A stretch of 64,000 nt of DNA from positions 952,057 to 1,016,056 of the forward strand of contig NZ_LMLZ01000020.1 in assembly GCF_001422735.1 (NCBI RefSeq), given 5' to 3'. This DNA is from Acidovorax sp. Leaf78. Lineage in GTDB: Bacteria > Pseudomonadota > Gammaproteobacteria > Burkholderiales > Burkholderiaceae_C. Under the pieces are notes generated by a model. It searched no databases. It was not told where the DNA came from and was given only the letters and a program-made list of their open reading frames with translations. The position numbers were made by a program, and so were the translations under genes. Below are positions 34,411 through 43,951 of the stretch, piece by piece. Numbering within the stretch: position 1 is the first letter of the stretch; each line of letters starts with the position of its first letter.

Positions 34411-35403
34411 ATGCAAGCCCTGCTCGACGCCATTGCCTCCATGCCCCTGCCGACCGAAGCCGGGCGCGTCTTTCATGGCCGCGGCGGTTTGCACCCCGGC
34501 TGCGAACAATGGGCGATGGATGCTTACCCGCCGGTCTTCGTGCTGACCAGCTTTGCGCCCGCGACCGAAGAAGAGCTGGCCGCCATCGGCGCGGCCCTGC
34601 AGGCACGCTGGGCGCAGATCGCCCCGGCTGGCGAGCCGCTCAACTGGGTGTTCCAGCACCGGGGCGAGGCCCTGCGCATGCAGGGCCGCAGCGAGACCCG
34701 CCTGATGGCCGGCGCCGTGCCCGACCCCCACACGGTGACCGAGGCGGGTGCGCGCTACCGGGTGCATGTGCTGCGCGGCCAGAACCACGGCCTGTTCCTC
34801 GACATGGCCGAGGGCCGCCGCTGGGTGCACGACTACGCGGCCGCGCGCAGCGCAGACCGCTACGGCCTCAAGGTGCTGAACCTGTTTGCGTACACCTGCG
34901 CGTTTTCGGTGGTGGCGTTGCAGGCGGGCGCCCGGCAGGTGGTCAACGTGGACATGAGCCATGGGGCCATCGGCATCGGGCAGCAGAACCACCAGCTCAA
35001 CGGCATCACCACCGGCGCCGCGTTTTTGCCGCACGACATCTTCAGCAGCTGGGGCAAGATCACGCGCGGTGGGCCCTATGGCTTGGTCATCGTGGACCCG
35101 CCCAGCTACCAGAAGGGCAGCTTCGTGGCGACCAAGGACTATGCGCGCCTGATGCGCCGCCTGCCCGATCTGCTGGCGCCGGGCGGCCACGCGCTGCTGT
35201 GCCTGAATGCGCCGGAGCTGGGCGCGGCATTTCTGCAGGACCAGATGCGCGAGTTGGCGCCGGAGCTCGCCTTTGTGGAGCGCGTGGCCAACCCGGCCGT
35301 GTTTGCCGACGCCGATGCAGACCGGTCGCTCAAGGTGCTGGTGTACCGCGCGCCCGACCTGGTGGCGCCAGAGCCTGTGACCGTGACCGCTACGGCGACG
35401 TAA
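34411..35403 (+). CDS. Class I SAM-dependent methyltransferase, RlmI/RlmK-like
   Basis: 330 residues. The Rossmann methyltransferase motifs are LKVLNLFAYTCAFSVVALQAG (SAM motif I), VVNVDMSHGA (motif II) and LVIVDPPSYQKGSF (motif IV), as in the RlmI/RlmK group of 23S rRNA methyltransferases. An upstream FLDMAEGRRWVHDYAA fits the same group. There is no PUA domain, unlike RlmI, so it is not an RlmI orthologue. The substrate is probably RNA. Its 3' end overlaps the convergent DUF2798 gene by 14 bases. Confidence 0.82.
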   Translation: MQALLDAIASMPLPTEAGRVFHGRGGLHPGCEQWAMDAYPPVFVLTSFAPATEEELAAIGAALQARWAQIAPAGEPLNWVFQHRGEALRMQGRSETRLMAGAVPDPHTVTEAGARYRVHVLRGQNHGLFLDMAEGRRWVHDYAAARSADRYGLKVLNLFAYTCAFSVVALQAGARQVVNVDMSHGAIGIGQQNHQLNGITTGAAFLPHDIFSSWGKITRGGPYGLVIVDPPSYQKGSFVATKDYARLMRRLPDLLAPGGHALLCLNAPELGAAFLQDQMRELAPELAFVERVANPAVFADADADRSLKVLVYRAPDLVAPEPVTVTATAT

Positions 35404-35614
35404 GCCGCGCAACCCAGCGCCGCGCCAGCGGAGCCGCCACCAGCACGCAAGGGCCCGCAAAAGCCCATGCCGTGAGCCAGGCCCCACCCCACACGCTGAC
35501 GAACCCGGCCGACCAGCCGCGCGCGTGCAGGGTGGAGATGCCCGACACCAGCAGCGACATCAGGCCCGACAGGATGAAGCCGAACAGCACGGGCGCAAAG
35601 CGCTGCGGGATCAT
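35390..35614 (-). CDS. DUF2798 small membrane protein
   Basis: 74 residues, two membrane helices (PVLFGFILSGLMSLLVSGIS and AWLTAWAFAGPCVLVAAPLA). The pattern FxxxxSxxMSxxVS at the start is typical of DUF2798. Its ATG overlaps the stop of the upstream flavodoxin-like gene as ATGA. Function unknown. Confidence 0.8.
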   Translation of the reverse strand: MIPQRFAPVLFGFILSGLMSLLVSGISTLHARGWSAGFVSVWGGAWLTAWAFAGPCVLVAAPLARRWVARLTSP

Positions 35615-36222
35615 GCTGCGGCCTCGGCAGTGACTTGGCCCTGCGCGATGTGCGGCGCAAAGCCGTGCACTTTGCGCGCAAAGTTCTGCCCGAACAGGTG
35701 GGCCGTCTTGATGTCGCCGGGCGCGAAGGCATTGGGTGCAGACGCATGCCCCGCCTGCGCCATCAGACCCGACCAGGAGCCCAGCCGGTTGGCCGCTTCG
35801 TCATACGGCGTGCCGCTGTGCTGCTCGGGCAGGATGGGGTTGCCCACCCAGACCATCCCGTGCTGCATGGAGAACACGAACATCGACAGCAGCGTGGACT
35901 GCTTGTCGCCCGCCGGCAGCGACGACACGGTAAAACCCGCCGCCAGCCGGCCCTGCAGCTGTTGGCGGCGCCACAGTCCGCCGGTCGCGTCCATGAAGGT
36001 CTTGAACACGCCCGACACGCCGCCCAGGTAGGTGGGCGACCCCCACACCAGGCCGTCGAATTCTTGCAGCGCTTCTGGTGCCGGGGTCAGGCTGGCGGCC
36101 TCGATCAATTGCACCTGCGTGCCGTGCACGCAGCGTGCCCCGTGCGCCACGTGCTGGGCGATGTGCTCGGTGTGGCCGTGGGCGCTGTGGAACACCACCG
36201 CGATCTTCTTGCTTGTCGTCAT
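35611..36222 (-). CDS. Flavodoxin-like NAD(P)H-dependent oxidoreductase (WrbA-like)
   Basis: 203 residues from ATG 36222. FMN-binding phosphate loop VVFHSAHGHTEHIAQHVAHG, DGLVWGSPTYLGGVSGVFKT and the LGSWSGLMAQAG helix follow the WrbA/NQO fold. It probably reduces quinones or electrophiles with two electrons. It lies in a cluster with two small membrane proteins and a divergent MerR regulator. Confidence 0.87.
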   Translation of the reverse strand: MTTSKKIAVVFHSAHGHTEHIAQHVAHGARCVHGTQVQLIEAASLTPAPEALQEFDGLVWGSPTYLGGVSGVFKTFMDATGGLWRRQQLQGRLAAGFTVSSLPAGDKQSTLLSMFVFSMQHGMVWVGNPILPEQHSGTPYDEAANRLGSWSGLMAQAGHASAPNAFAPGDIKTAHLFGQNFARKVHGFAPHIAQGQVTAEAAA

Positions 36223-36263
36223 GTCAAAAGCTCCATTCAAAAACAGGGATAGGCGAAAAAGGG

Positions 36264-36764
36264 TCAGGCCGCAACGCAGCGGCTCCACGCCCAGGAGGCG
36301 AGGTACAGGCCCAGGCCGAACACCGTGTGGTTGGCCAGGCTACGCAGCCGGTTGCGCCACGGCGTGGCAGTGCGGGACGCCGCGATGCCGCTGCCCATGG
36401 CGGGCTGCATCACAAACCATGGCGCCACCACGGTGGCAATGCCGATGGCCAGCGCCGGCAGCAGCGTGGGCTCTGCAGCCCAGCCGCGGCCGTTCACCAG
36501 CACCGCCAGGGCCGCAAACCCAATGCCGACGGCGTAGTGCACGACCCAGCCCGCCACGCGCTCACCACGCACCGGCGTGGACTGGGCAATGGCGTCGTGA
36601 AACCACCGTCCGCGCAGCAGATGCCCCGCCCAGCGCCCTATCAGCGCGAACGGCTGCGTGGGCACGCCCAACTGCCTGATCACTGCCAGCCACACGTCCA
36701 TCACTGCGGTCGCGCCGACGCCGATCCACAGCACGCGCAGCGCCTCGTGGGTCCATTCATTCAT
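36264..36764 (-). CDS. DUF2938 membrane protein
   Basis: 166 residues, about four membrane helices. The N-terminus VLWIGVGATAVMDVWLAVIR and the motif GRWAGHLLRGRWFHDAIA are typical of DUF2938. GAGGAA precedes ATG 36764. It is the first gene of the minus-strand unit DUF2938-flavodoxin-DUF2798 and diverges from merR. Confidence 0.82.
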   Translation of the reverse strand: MNEWTHEALRVLWIGVGATAVMDVWLAVIRQLGVPTQPFALIGRWAGHLLRGRWFHDAIAQSTPVRGERVAGWVVHYAVGIGFAALAVLVNGRGWAAEPTLLPALAIGIATVVAPWFVMQPAMGSGIAASRTATPWRNRLRSLANHTVFGLGLYLASWAWSRCVAA

Positions 36765-36820
36765 AGGTTCCTCGTTTCTTTCACAGTTGACTGAGCACCG
36801 GTGTCTGGGTACTGTACGAA

Positions 36821-36836
36821 TTCAAGTCAACTTGAA
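36821..36836. promoter_or_regulatory. MerR-type operator
   Basis: TTCAAGTCAACTTGAA is a palindrome with perfect 7-base arms and a CA centre, the form typical of MerR-family operators. It lies between the DUF2938 start (36764) and the merR start (36852). It may sit between -35 and -10 elements of one or both promoters. Confidence 0.8.
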
Positions 36837-36851
36837 GTCAAGAGGTTTTTT

Positions 36852-37277
36852 GTGATCGACATCGGCGAAGTCGCCAGGCGCTCGGGCGTGGCCGCGTCCG
36901 CTCTGCGGTACTACGAAGAAAAGGGTTTGATAGCCTCCACCGGCCGCCACGGCCTGCGGCGGCTGTTCGACGCGCGGGTGCTCGATCAGCTCGCTTTGAT
37001 CGCGCTGGGGCGCGTGGCGGGTTTCTCGCTGGACGAGATCGCCACCATGTTTGCGAGCGACGGCCAGCCCGACATCGATCGCGCCATGCTGACGGCCAAG
37101 GCGGACCAGATCGATGAGATGGTGCGGCGCCTGGAAGCCATGAGCGCCAGCCTGCGCCATGCCGCCGTGTGCACGGCGCCGAGCCACATGGAGTGCCCTT
37201 CGTTCCGCAAGCTGCTGCAGTCCGCAGCGTCGGGCGACATGGCGCCGCGAGAGCTCATGCCCCGGCGGCGGGGGTGA
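36852..37277 (+). CDS. MerR-family transcription regulator
   Basis: 141 residues with GTG start at 36852. Winged-helix region IDIGEVARRSGVAASALRYYEEKGLI and RRLFDARVLDQLALIALGRV, then a coiled dimerisation helix (about 75-105). Two Cys occur in the tail (VCTAPSHMEC), which might sense metals or redox state. It probably controls the divergent flavodoxin cluster through the palindrome at 36821. Confidence 0.9.
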   Translation: MIDIGEVARRSGVAASALRYYEEKGLIASTGRHGLRRLFDARVLDQLALIALGRVAGFSLDEIATMFASDGQPDIDRAMLTAKADQIDEMVRRLEAMSASLRHAAVCTAPSHMECPSFRKLLQSAASGDMAPRELMPRRRG

Positions 37278-37386
37278 GTGTGTGGGCCGCGACCGGGCCG
37301 TGGGGCGGTGGCCGTTGCTGCGGTATGGCTGCCCTGGAGAGCGATACCGCAGCGATGCGGCAGTATTGCGAAAGCGATGAGCCCCG

Positions 37387-37884
37387 TCAGCCCGCCTGCA
37401 AGGCGCTGACGATGGCCGCCCACTCGGCCGGGGCGACGGGCGTGATGGACAGGCGGCTTCCCTTTTGCAGCACGCGCATCTCGGTCAAGGCGGGGTGCTC
37501 CCGCATTTCAGCCAGGGGCATCAGCCGCGTCTTCTTCACCGCCTGCACGTCCAGCAGCAGCCAGCGCGGCTTGTCTGCGGGTGACTTGGGGTCGTGGTAG
37601 GGCGATGCGGGGTCGAACTGGGTCGGGTCCGGCCGCGTGCCCGAGGCCACGCGCGCGATGCCGACGATGCCGGGTTCGGGGCAGCTCGAGTGGTAGAACA
37701 GTACGCCGTCGCCCACCTGCATGTCGTCACGCATGAAGTTGCGGGCCTGGTAGTTGCGCACGCCGGTCCACGGCACTGTGGCGGCCGGGGCGGCCAGGGC
37801 GTCGTCGATGGAGCATTCTTCGGGCTCGGACTTCATGAGCCAGTAGTGCGGCGTGCGGCCAAGTGGGGCGGTGGGCGTGGTCAT
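37387..37884 (-). CDS. EVE-domain protein
   Basis: 165 residues from ATG 37884. HYWLMKSEPEECSIDDAL, WTGVRNYQARNFMRDDM and VLFYHSSCPEPGIVGIARV are the hallmark blocks of EVE (PUA/YTH-like) proteins, which bind modified nucleobases. Bacterial EVE proteins occur both as housekeeping genes and in modification-dependent restriction. Here there is no restriction partner. Confidence 0.92.
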   Translation of the reverse strand: MTTPTAPLGRTPHYWLMKSEPEECSIDDALAAPAATVPWTGVRNYQARNFMRDDMQVGDGVLFYHSSCPEPGIVGIARVASGTRPDPTQFDPASPYHDPKSPADKPRWLLLDVQAVKKTRLMPLAEMREHPALTEMRVLQKGSRLSITPVAPAEWAAIVSALQAG

Positions 37885-37960
37885 GGCGGCATTTTGGCAA
37901 AGCCGGGGCCGCATGGGCGACGGTGCGCTTCTGGCCCCGAGGCGGCGTGGACGCCTGAGG

Positions 37961-38015
37961 GCTATTGAATGCATAGCTGCTGGCGCTTGTCCATCCAGCG
38001 GTAGAGCACAAAAAT
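37961..38015 (+). repeat. Dispersed intergenic repeat, family B
   Basis: Copy reading 'catagctgctggcgcttg' then 'ccatccagcggtagagc'. It marks the edge between ordinary GC-rich sequence and the AT-rich patch that follows. Confidence 0.72.
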
Positions 38016-38175
38016 AGCCAGATAAAGAGCCAGCGCGCGAACGTGACGACTTCATTGCCCCGCTGAGCATTAGCAGCAAAAACTCTTGAAGAACCGCTCC
38101 GGCCATGATGAGTGGATAGCGCTTTAAATCAATGCAGTGATCTGGTATGAAATATCAATAACCCAAAGCAATTCT

Positions 38176-38970
38176 TTATTTCCGATTTTTTCCATTTCTT
38201 GCTTTTGTGGAATTCTGTTTTTCCTTCGCTGCCGTCAATAGTTCAATAACTTCGGGATTGTTTTTCTTTTTTGCCATATCCCAAACTGTCAAACCATTTT
38301 TTTTTGAAATATCAAGACGTGCGCCGTGTTTTAAAAGCACTTTAATGACGGGTATGTTTGAAAGAGAAACTGCCCCCATCAGAGGGGTTGCCAAAGGATT
38401 GCCCATGCTGTTTACATCAAATCCATTTTCAATCATGTATTCGACAAAAATGGCCGCATCCTCCTGTGGAGAGAATGTAGATAGCTGAGCAGTACTGAAT
38501 ATTCTATTTCTATCTGTTTTTGAGGTGGGAAACTTTGCATGATTTTGAATCAATTTGCATGCAATGGAGTACTTTGAGGTGATGAGGGCTGCCTCCAGTG
38601 GAGTAATTGAAATATCTGCCCTTCTGATATTTATGTTTGATCCGATATCTATCAAAAATTTTGCAGCAGGCCAATTGCCGACAGCCGAGGCTGCGATGAG
38701 GGGAGTGATGCCAGGTGGAACTACGATCTTGTCCGGATCATTGCCTGACAGGATTGACGCTATTGTTGAAGCATCTGCGCCCATTTCAATGGCGTGGTAA
38801 AGGGGGTGCGGATTGGGAGATGCTGTTGATGTGGGCAGCGGCACAAAGGGTGTAGTTTCCGCTGCCTTACACAAAGACTTCATTTCTGGTGAAAATTCTT
38901 TTGCATAAGATGAGAAATTCAACGAAAAAAATAGGCAAAAGAATAAGTAAACTAGTTTTCTCTTTTTCAT
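38176..38970 (-). CDS. Exported ankyrin-repeat protein, possible immunity protein
   Basis: 264 residues from ATG 38970. A Sec signal peptide (MKKRKLVYLFFCLFFSLNFS, cleaved near SYA-KE) is followed by about five ankyrin repeats, such as GITPLIAASAVGNWPAAKFL, ITPLEAALITSKYSIACKLI, ATPLMGAVSLSNIPVIKVLL and GLTVWDMAKKKNNPEVIELL. The protein should be periplasmic. It starts two bases after the preceding gene and has the same AT-rich base composition. Periplasmic ankyrin proteins are used as immunity partners of secreted toxins, so an immunity role is plausible but unproven. Confidence 0.82.
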   Translation of the reverse strand: MKKRKLVYLFFCLFFSLNFSSYAKEFSPEMKSLCKAAETTPFVPLPTSTASPNPHPLYHAIEMGADASTIASILSGNDPDKIVVPPGITPLIAASAVGNWPAAKFLIDIGSNINIRRADISITPLEAALITSKYSIACKLIQNHAKFPTSKTDRNRIFSTAQLSTFSPQEDAAIFVEYMIENGFDVNSMGNPLATPLMGAVSLSNIPVIKVLLKHGARLDISKKNGLTVWDMAKKKNNPEVIELLTAAKEKQNSTKARNGKNRK

Positions 38971-38972
38971 TT

Positions 38973-39863
38973 TTATCCCGTTAATTCGCTTTGTCGGCGG
39001 ACTGCAGCTTCCTTGATAATATTTCTGGCGGCTTCCCAATCTTTGCCAGCCAAATGTCGAGTTAAATAATACTTTTCCTCGGGCCAAAGAATTATCCCTT
39101 TTTTTTGAAGATCTTTTTCTATGGCTGCAGTACCGAGAAGCGCTGAGAACCCGGCGTATGCAGAGGGCTCCAGCGCACCAATCATCGCGTCCAATACGGG
39201 TCCCCCAACTCGTGTGGCAGCCGTACCTGCAGAAGTTAACACAGGCCGCCCAGAAACAGCCGTCTGCGCTGCCTTGGATGCCTTTGCGAGTCTCTCACTC
39301 TCTTTTTGTGACCATTGCCCCAGGCGCGTATTGCTGTAGGTGGGTATCTTTTCAGGCAAGGTTGTTGCCTTGTTTCCCAAGACACTGCCAGGAATGAAGC
39401 CATCTTTCTTCATGTAGTCTGTCAAGGTTTTTTCGGCGTACGTAGCAGCCGTCCCTGTGCTGGAGCGGCCTGCAAACAGATCACCCAAAACTGACGTACC
39501 AGCATCCAGCATATTGGAGAGCCGCTGGTGTGGCTGAAGGGGCTGAAAAATACGGGCTTGCGTCAACTTGACAAAGGTTTTTGGGTCATTCTTTTTAATA
39601 TCCATCATATATTGATGATAGCGTACGGGATTATTTTTTCTTAAGTACTCTACGTAGTCAATGTAGGCAATTGTTTTTGGAATATGCTTGCGTGCATCGG
39701 CAATGTATCCCTTGGCTTCATCATGCGGGCTTTTGGGTGCAGACTCTGTTTTTACCACGATACCGTTCAATGTGACGGTGACCGGTGAAGTTGTTTCGTT
39801 TGGAGATGGCATTCGGTCTGAATAGACTGGATGCCCATTTTTATCTTTGTAGAAGTACATCAT
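38973..39863 (-). CDS. Unknown protein, possible secreted effector or toxin
   Basis: 296 residues. The first 20 residues (YFYKDKNGHPVYSDRMP) resemble the DUF4124 pattern 'Y.W.D.nG.vhYsd.P' but no signal peptide precedes them. The middle is basic and Lys/Thr-rich. About residues 205-260 are Ala/Gly-rich (ALEPSAYAGFSALLGTAAIE), and the C-terminus is charged (WPEEKYYLTRHLAGKDWEAA). No catalytic motif is recognised. AT-rich, and translationally coupled to a short upstream frame (ATGA) and to the exported ankyrin gene (2-base gap). The arrangement suggests effector plus immunity, or a displaced fragment of a larger polymorphic toxin. Confidence 0.6.
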   Translation of the reverse strand: MMYFYKDKNGHPVYSDRMPSPNETTSPVTVTLNGIVVKTESAPKSPHDEAKGYIADARKHIPKTIAYIDYVEYLRKNNPVRYHQYMMDIKKNDPKTFVKLTQARIFQPLQPHQRLSNMLDAGTSVLGDLFAGRSSTGTAATYAEKTLTDYMKKDGFIPGSVLGNKATTLPEKIPTYSNTRLGQWSQKESERLAKASKAAQTAVSGRPVLTSAGTAATRVGGPVLDAMIGALEPSAYAGFSALLGTAAIEKDLQKKGIILWPEEKYYLTRHLAGKDWEAARNIIKEAAVRRQSELTG

Positions 39864-40006
39864 TTATCAGTTTCCCAAGCTATTTCATGTTGATGAAAAG
39901 GCGGTATCTCGACTTCGATATTGCTATCATCAAGAGACGATTGGGAACTATAGCGAGAGTAAGTTTGACCAGCTGCAACGAACAGAAACGATATAGATTT
40001 GTGCAT
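39860..40006 (-). CDS. Small frame coupled to the possible effector gene
   Basis: A 48-codon frame from ATG 40006, beginning MHKSISFLFVAAGQTYSRYS and ending HEIAWETDK. Its TGA overlaps the ATG of the next gene as ATGA. No ribosome site is obvious. It may be a real short peptide or the tail of a disrupted larger gene. The exact coupling to the next frame is the main argument for it. Confidence 0.4.
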   Translation of the reverse strand: MHKSISFLFVAAGQTYSRYSSQSSLDDSNIEVEIPPFHQHEIAWETDK

Positions 40007-40022
40007 AATTCAAATTAAAACT

Positions 40023-40253
40023 ATGCATTTATTCTTCGCAGGGGATGCTGAGCACAGAAATATGCTGTTTAGAGGCGCCGTGCGCTTGTACAAACGCAAG
40101 ATTGCCGATCTGGGTGAGCACCAGACCATCGCCCAAAAAATCGATCTCGCAGAGTTTGGCTGTGCTGGTCTATGGGATGCTTGGATGGAGCGATGGCCGC
40201 ACCGGCGGGGCGAGCGCAATCTGTGGTCTGTCAGCCGGCCTTGCGAAAGGTGA
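40023..40253 (+). CDS. Possible small protein, weakly supported
   Basis: A 76-codon frame from ATG 40023 (MHLFFAGDAEHRNMLFRGAV..., ending VSRPCER) that overlaps the 3' end of alkB on the other strand. No ribosome site and no recognised domain. The segment RLYKRKIADLGEHQTIAQKI looks protein-like, so it may be a remnant of a lost gene. Confidence 0.25.
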   Translation: MHLFFAGDAEHRNMLFRGAVRLYKRKIADLGEHQTIAQKIDLAEFGCAGLWDAWMERWPHRRGERNLWSVSRPCER

Positions 40254-40881
40254 GGTTGATGCGCACCGGCCCCGTCATCGCATGCTCCCCCACGGCCAGC
40301 GGTAATACGCCATGGAACCGCAGCCGCGCCGGCCCGCCCCACACCACCACGTCGCCATGCCACAGGCCCACGCGCCGGGCCTGGTCGGCGCGCGCTGCGC
40401 CGCCCCACAGGAAGACCGCCGGAATGCCGAGCGAGACGGACACGATGGGGTGGTCGTAGTTGCCCTCGTCGCGGTCCTGGTGCAGCGACAGCCGCGTGCC
40501 GGGCTCGTAGCGGTTGATGAGGCAGGCGTCGGGCGTAAAGCCGGGGTAGCCCGCTGCATCGGCGGCATTGAGGGCCAATTGCCGAAATGCAGCGGGCATG
40601 GGCGGCCAGCGCTTGCCGGTGTCTGGGTCCACAGGGCCATACCGGTACCCGCTGCGATCGCTGATCCACCCCAAAGGTCCGCAATTGGTCATGGCGACCG
40701 ACATGCGCTTGCCGCCGGGCGTGATGAGGTGCCTGAAGGGCGCGCTGCCCGCAATGGCGTCGACGGCGTGCAGCAGCTCGGCCGCCTGCTCCAAGGCAAA
40801 GCCGCGCAGCACCACGGCACCCGGCTCCAGCAATTCGGGCTCGTGGGGTGTTGGCAAATGTTCGAACAGATCCAGTGTCAT
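40231..40881 (-). CDS. alkB: Alkylated-DNA repair dioxygenase AlkB
   Basis: 216 residues from ATG 40881; an in-frame TTG at 40890 is less likely. It removes methyl groups from 1-methyladenine and 3-methylcytosine by Fe(II)/2-oxoglutarate-dependent oxidation. Visible features: SVAMTNCGPLGW substrate loop, NRYEPGTRLSLHQDRDE with the HxD iron ligands, the distal His in LRFHGVLPL, and RINLTFR with the 2-oxoglutarate Arg. Third gene of the ada operon, 162 bases after the oxygenase gene. Confidence 0.95.
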   Translation of the reverse strand: MTLDLFEHLPTPHEPELLEPGAVVLRGFALEQAAELLHAVDAIAGSAPFRHLITPGGKRMSVAMTNCGPLGWISDRSGYRYGPVDPDTGKRWPPMPAAFRQLALNAADAAGYPGFTPDACLINRYEPGTRLSLHQDRDEGNYDHPIVSVSLGIPAVFLWGGAARADQARRVGLWHGDVVVWGGPARLRFHGVLPLAVGEHAMTGPVRINLTFRKAG

Positions 40882-41043
40882 CGTGTGCAAATCCCTGCCG
40901 TTGCGCCAACACGCGGTCGCAGCAACTGGCGCGGCCGAGGCCAGTGCACCCGTGGAACTGGCTCTGCCAGGCCACCGGGTGCGTCCCCCTCCCGCGCAGC
41001 GAGAGAGGGGGAAGGCGCCGCAGGCGACTCAGGGGGAGAAAGT

Positions 41044-41795
41044 TTATTCAGCATCATGAAAGATGATCCCCGCCGTGTGCCGCTGCCCTGACCGCACACG
41101 GCTCACACCGTGCCGCAGGTTCACTCGGTACACGCCCCGCGTGCCCTGCACCGGGCGGTGGTGCACGGCGAACGCCACGGCATCGCCCTGGCGCAGGGGC
41201 ACCACCTCGGCGCGCGACTGCATGCGGGGGCGTTGTTCGGTCAGCACGAACTCGCCCCCGGTGAAGTCCCGACCGGGCTCGGACAGCAGGATGGCGACCT
41301 GCAGCGGAAACACATGCTCGCCGTACAGATCCTGGTGCAGGCAGTTGTAGTCGCCGGGCGCGTACTGCAGCAGCAGCGGTGTGGGGCGCAACTGGCCGGC
41401 CGCATGGCAGCGCGCAATGAAGTCGGCATGCCGCGCGGGGTAGCGCACCTCGATGCCCATGGCGGCGTTCCAGTGGTTGGCGATGGGCTGCAGGTGCGGG
41501 TACAGCGCATCGCGCAGCCCGGCCACCACGTCCGGCAGCGGGTAGCTGAAGTACTGGTATTCGCCCAGGCCGAAACCGTGGCGCTGCATGACGACGCGGC
41601 TGCGGAACACGGGCGGGCCGGCCTGGCGGTACAGCCCGGCCAGCGCCATGCACTCATCGGGGCCGAGCAGTTGCTGCAGCACCGCGTGGCCCTGGGTGTG
41701 CAGGTCGTCGGTGGCCTGGGCCCAGTCGATGGCGGCAGTGCGACGAGGCCAGGTGCCCTGGCTCGGGCTTGTCGTCGGGGTGCGGGGCAGTGCGC

Positions 41796-41799
<4 letters not shown>
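41044..41799 (-). CDS. 2-oxoglutarate/Fe(II)-dependent oxygenase, repair-operon type
   Basis: 251 residues. The double-stranded beta-helix core shows NCLHQDLYGEHVFPLQVAIL (HxD iron ligands) and the distal His and 2OG-binding Arg in GVYRVNLRHGVSRV. It lies between ada and alkB, its ATG overlapping the ada stop as ATGA. A related gene is often placed here in proteobacterial alkylation-repair operons. Its substrate is unknown; alkylated nucleic acid or protein is likely from context. Confidence 0.85.
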
Positions 41800-42968
<1,169 letters not shown>

Positions 42969-43247
42969 GGTGGATGGCTCACAAATTGGTTGCGATGCCA
43001 TGCACTCTAGGGACGGGGTGTGCGGGGCGCACTCCGAAGTCTGCTTTTGAATTCTGCGCCACTGCGGCGGATGGTTCTAGACTTCATGCCGTCTTTCCGT
43101 TTCCATCGTCACCGTCCACAGCCTGTCACACGCTGGCGGGCAACAGTCACCCATGCCACCTCGCACCGCGTTTGTCCGCCTTGTTGTTTCCATTGCCACC
43201 GCGCCGCCGACCGTATCGCGCAGCGATGCTGCCAGGGTCACTGCGTA

Positions 43248-43844
43248 GTGGGCAAGTCCAGCACGCGCAAACGGCAGCGCCGACGCGACACACCGCCCGG
43301 TGGCGCCAACGCGCGACCCATCGGTTCGGGGATGTGGTCGCAGGTCGCGCTGGCGGTGGTCGCCTTGATGCTGCTGGCCACCAGCCTGGGCTTGCTGTTC
43401 TTCGGCGTGGGCCCCACGCTGGTGGACTGGTCTCGCATGCGCCACTGGCAAGCGGTGCCAGCGCAGGTGGAGTCCGCGCGGTTGCACCAGGGTGGCACGG
43501 CGCGTGGCGGCACCTACTACCAGGCCCTGGTGCGCCATCGCTACATCGTGGACGGCACGCACTACACCGGCCAGCGCGCGGTGATCGACACCGCTGGCGA
43601 CGGCGGGCGCCGCTATCACGAGCAGCTGGTGGCGCAGTGGCAGGCCGCGCAGCGCACGGGGGCGCCGATACAGGTGTGGGTCAACCCTGACAAACCGGCG
43701 GAATCGGTGGCGGACCGCAGCCTGCGCGTGGGTTCGCTGCTGTGGGACCTGGTGACGGTGGTGTTCACCGGTGCCGGCGGGCTGCTGTTGCTGCGCTTGT
43801 CGGTCTGCACGATCCGGCGAGAGCGCAGGTTGCGAAAGCCATAG
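43248..43844 (+). CDS. DUF3592 membrane protein
   Basis: About 198 residues if the GTG at 43248 is the start; the true start is uncertain and an upstream frame of 75 codons exists. There is an N-terminal membrane helix (VALAVVALMLLATSLGLLFF), then the DUF3592 core (WQAVPAQVESARLHQ, YQALVRHRYIVDGTHYTG, IQVWVNPDKPAESV) and a second helix near the C-terminus. Function unknown. Confidence 0.78.
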   Translation: MGKSSTRKRQRRRDTPPGGANARPIGSGMWSQVALAVVALMLLATSLGLLFFGVGPTLVDWSRMRHWQAVPAQVESARLHQGGTARGGTYYQALVRHRYIVDGTHYTGQRAVIDTAGDGGRRYHEQLVAQWQAAQRTGAPIQVWVNPDKPAESVADRSLRVGSLLWDLVTVVFTGAGGLLLLRLSVCTIRRERRLRKP

Positions 43845-43896
43845 ACCGCCTGGCGCCGGGTGCTGCGCTGTGTTGGTGTGCACTGCGGGGATGTGC

Positions 43897-43951
43897 TACT
43901 TATTTGATAGCTGCTAGCGCTTTCCTATCCAGCGGTAGAGGCACTTTTTAT
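43897..43951 (+). repeat. Dispersed intergenic repeat, family B
   Basis: Well-preserved copy: 'tgatagctgctagcgctttc' followed by 'ctatccagcggtagaggc'. It overlaps the stop codon of the SNF2-type helicase gene, so the repeat supplies that gene's end. Confidence 0.8.
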
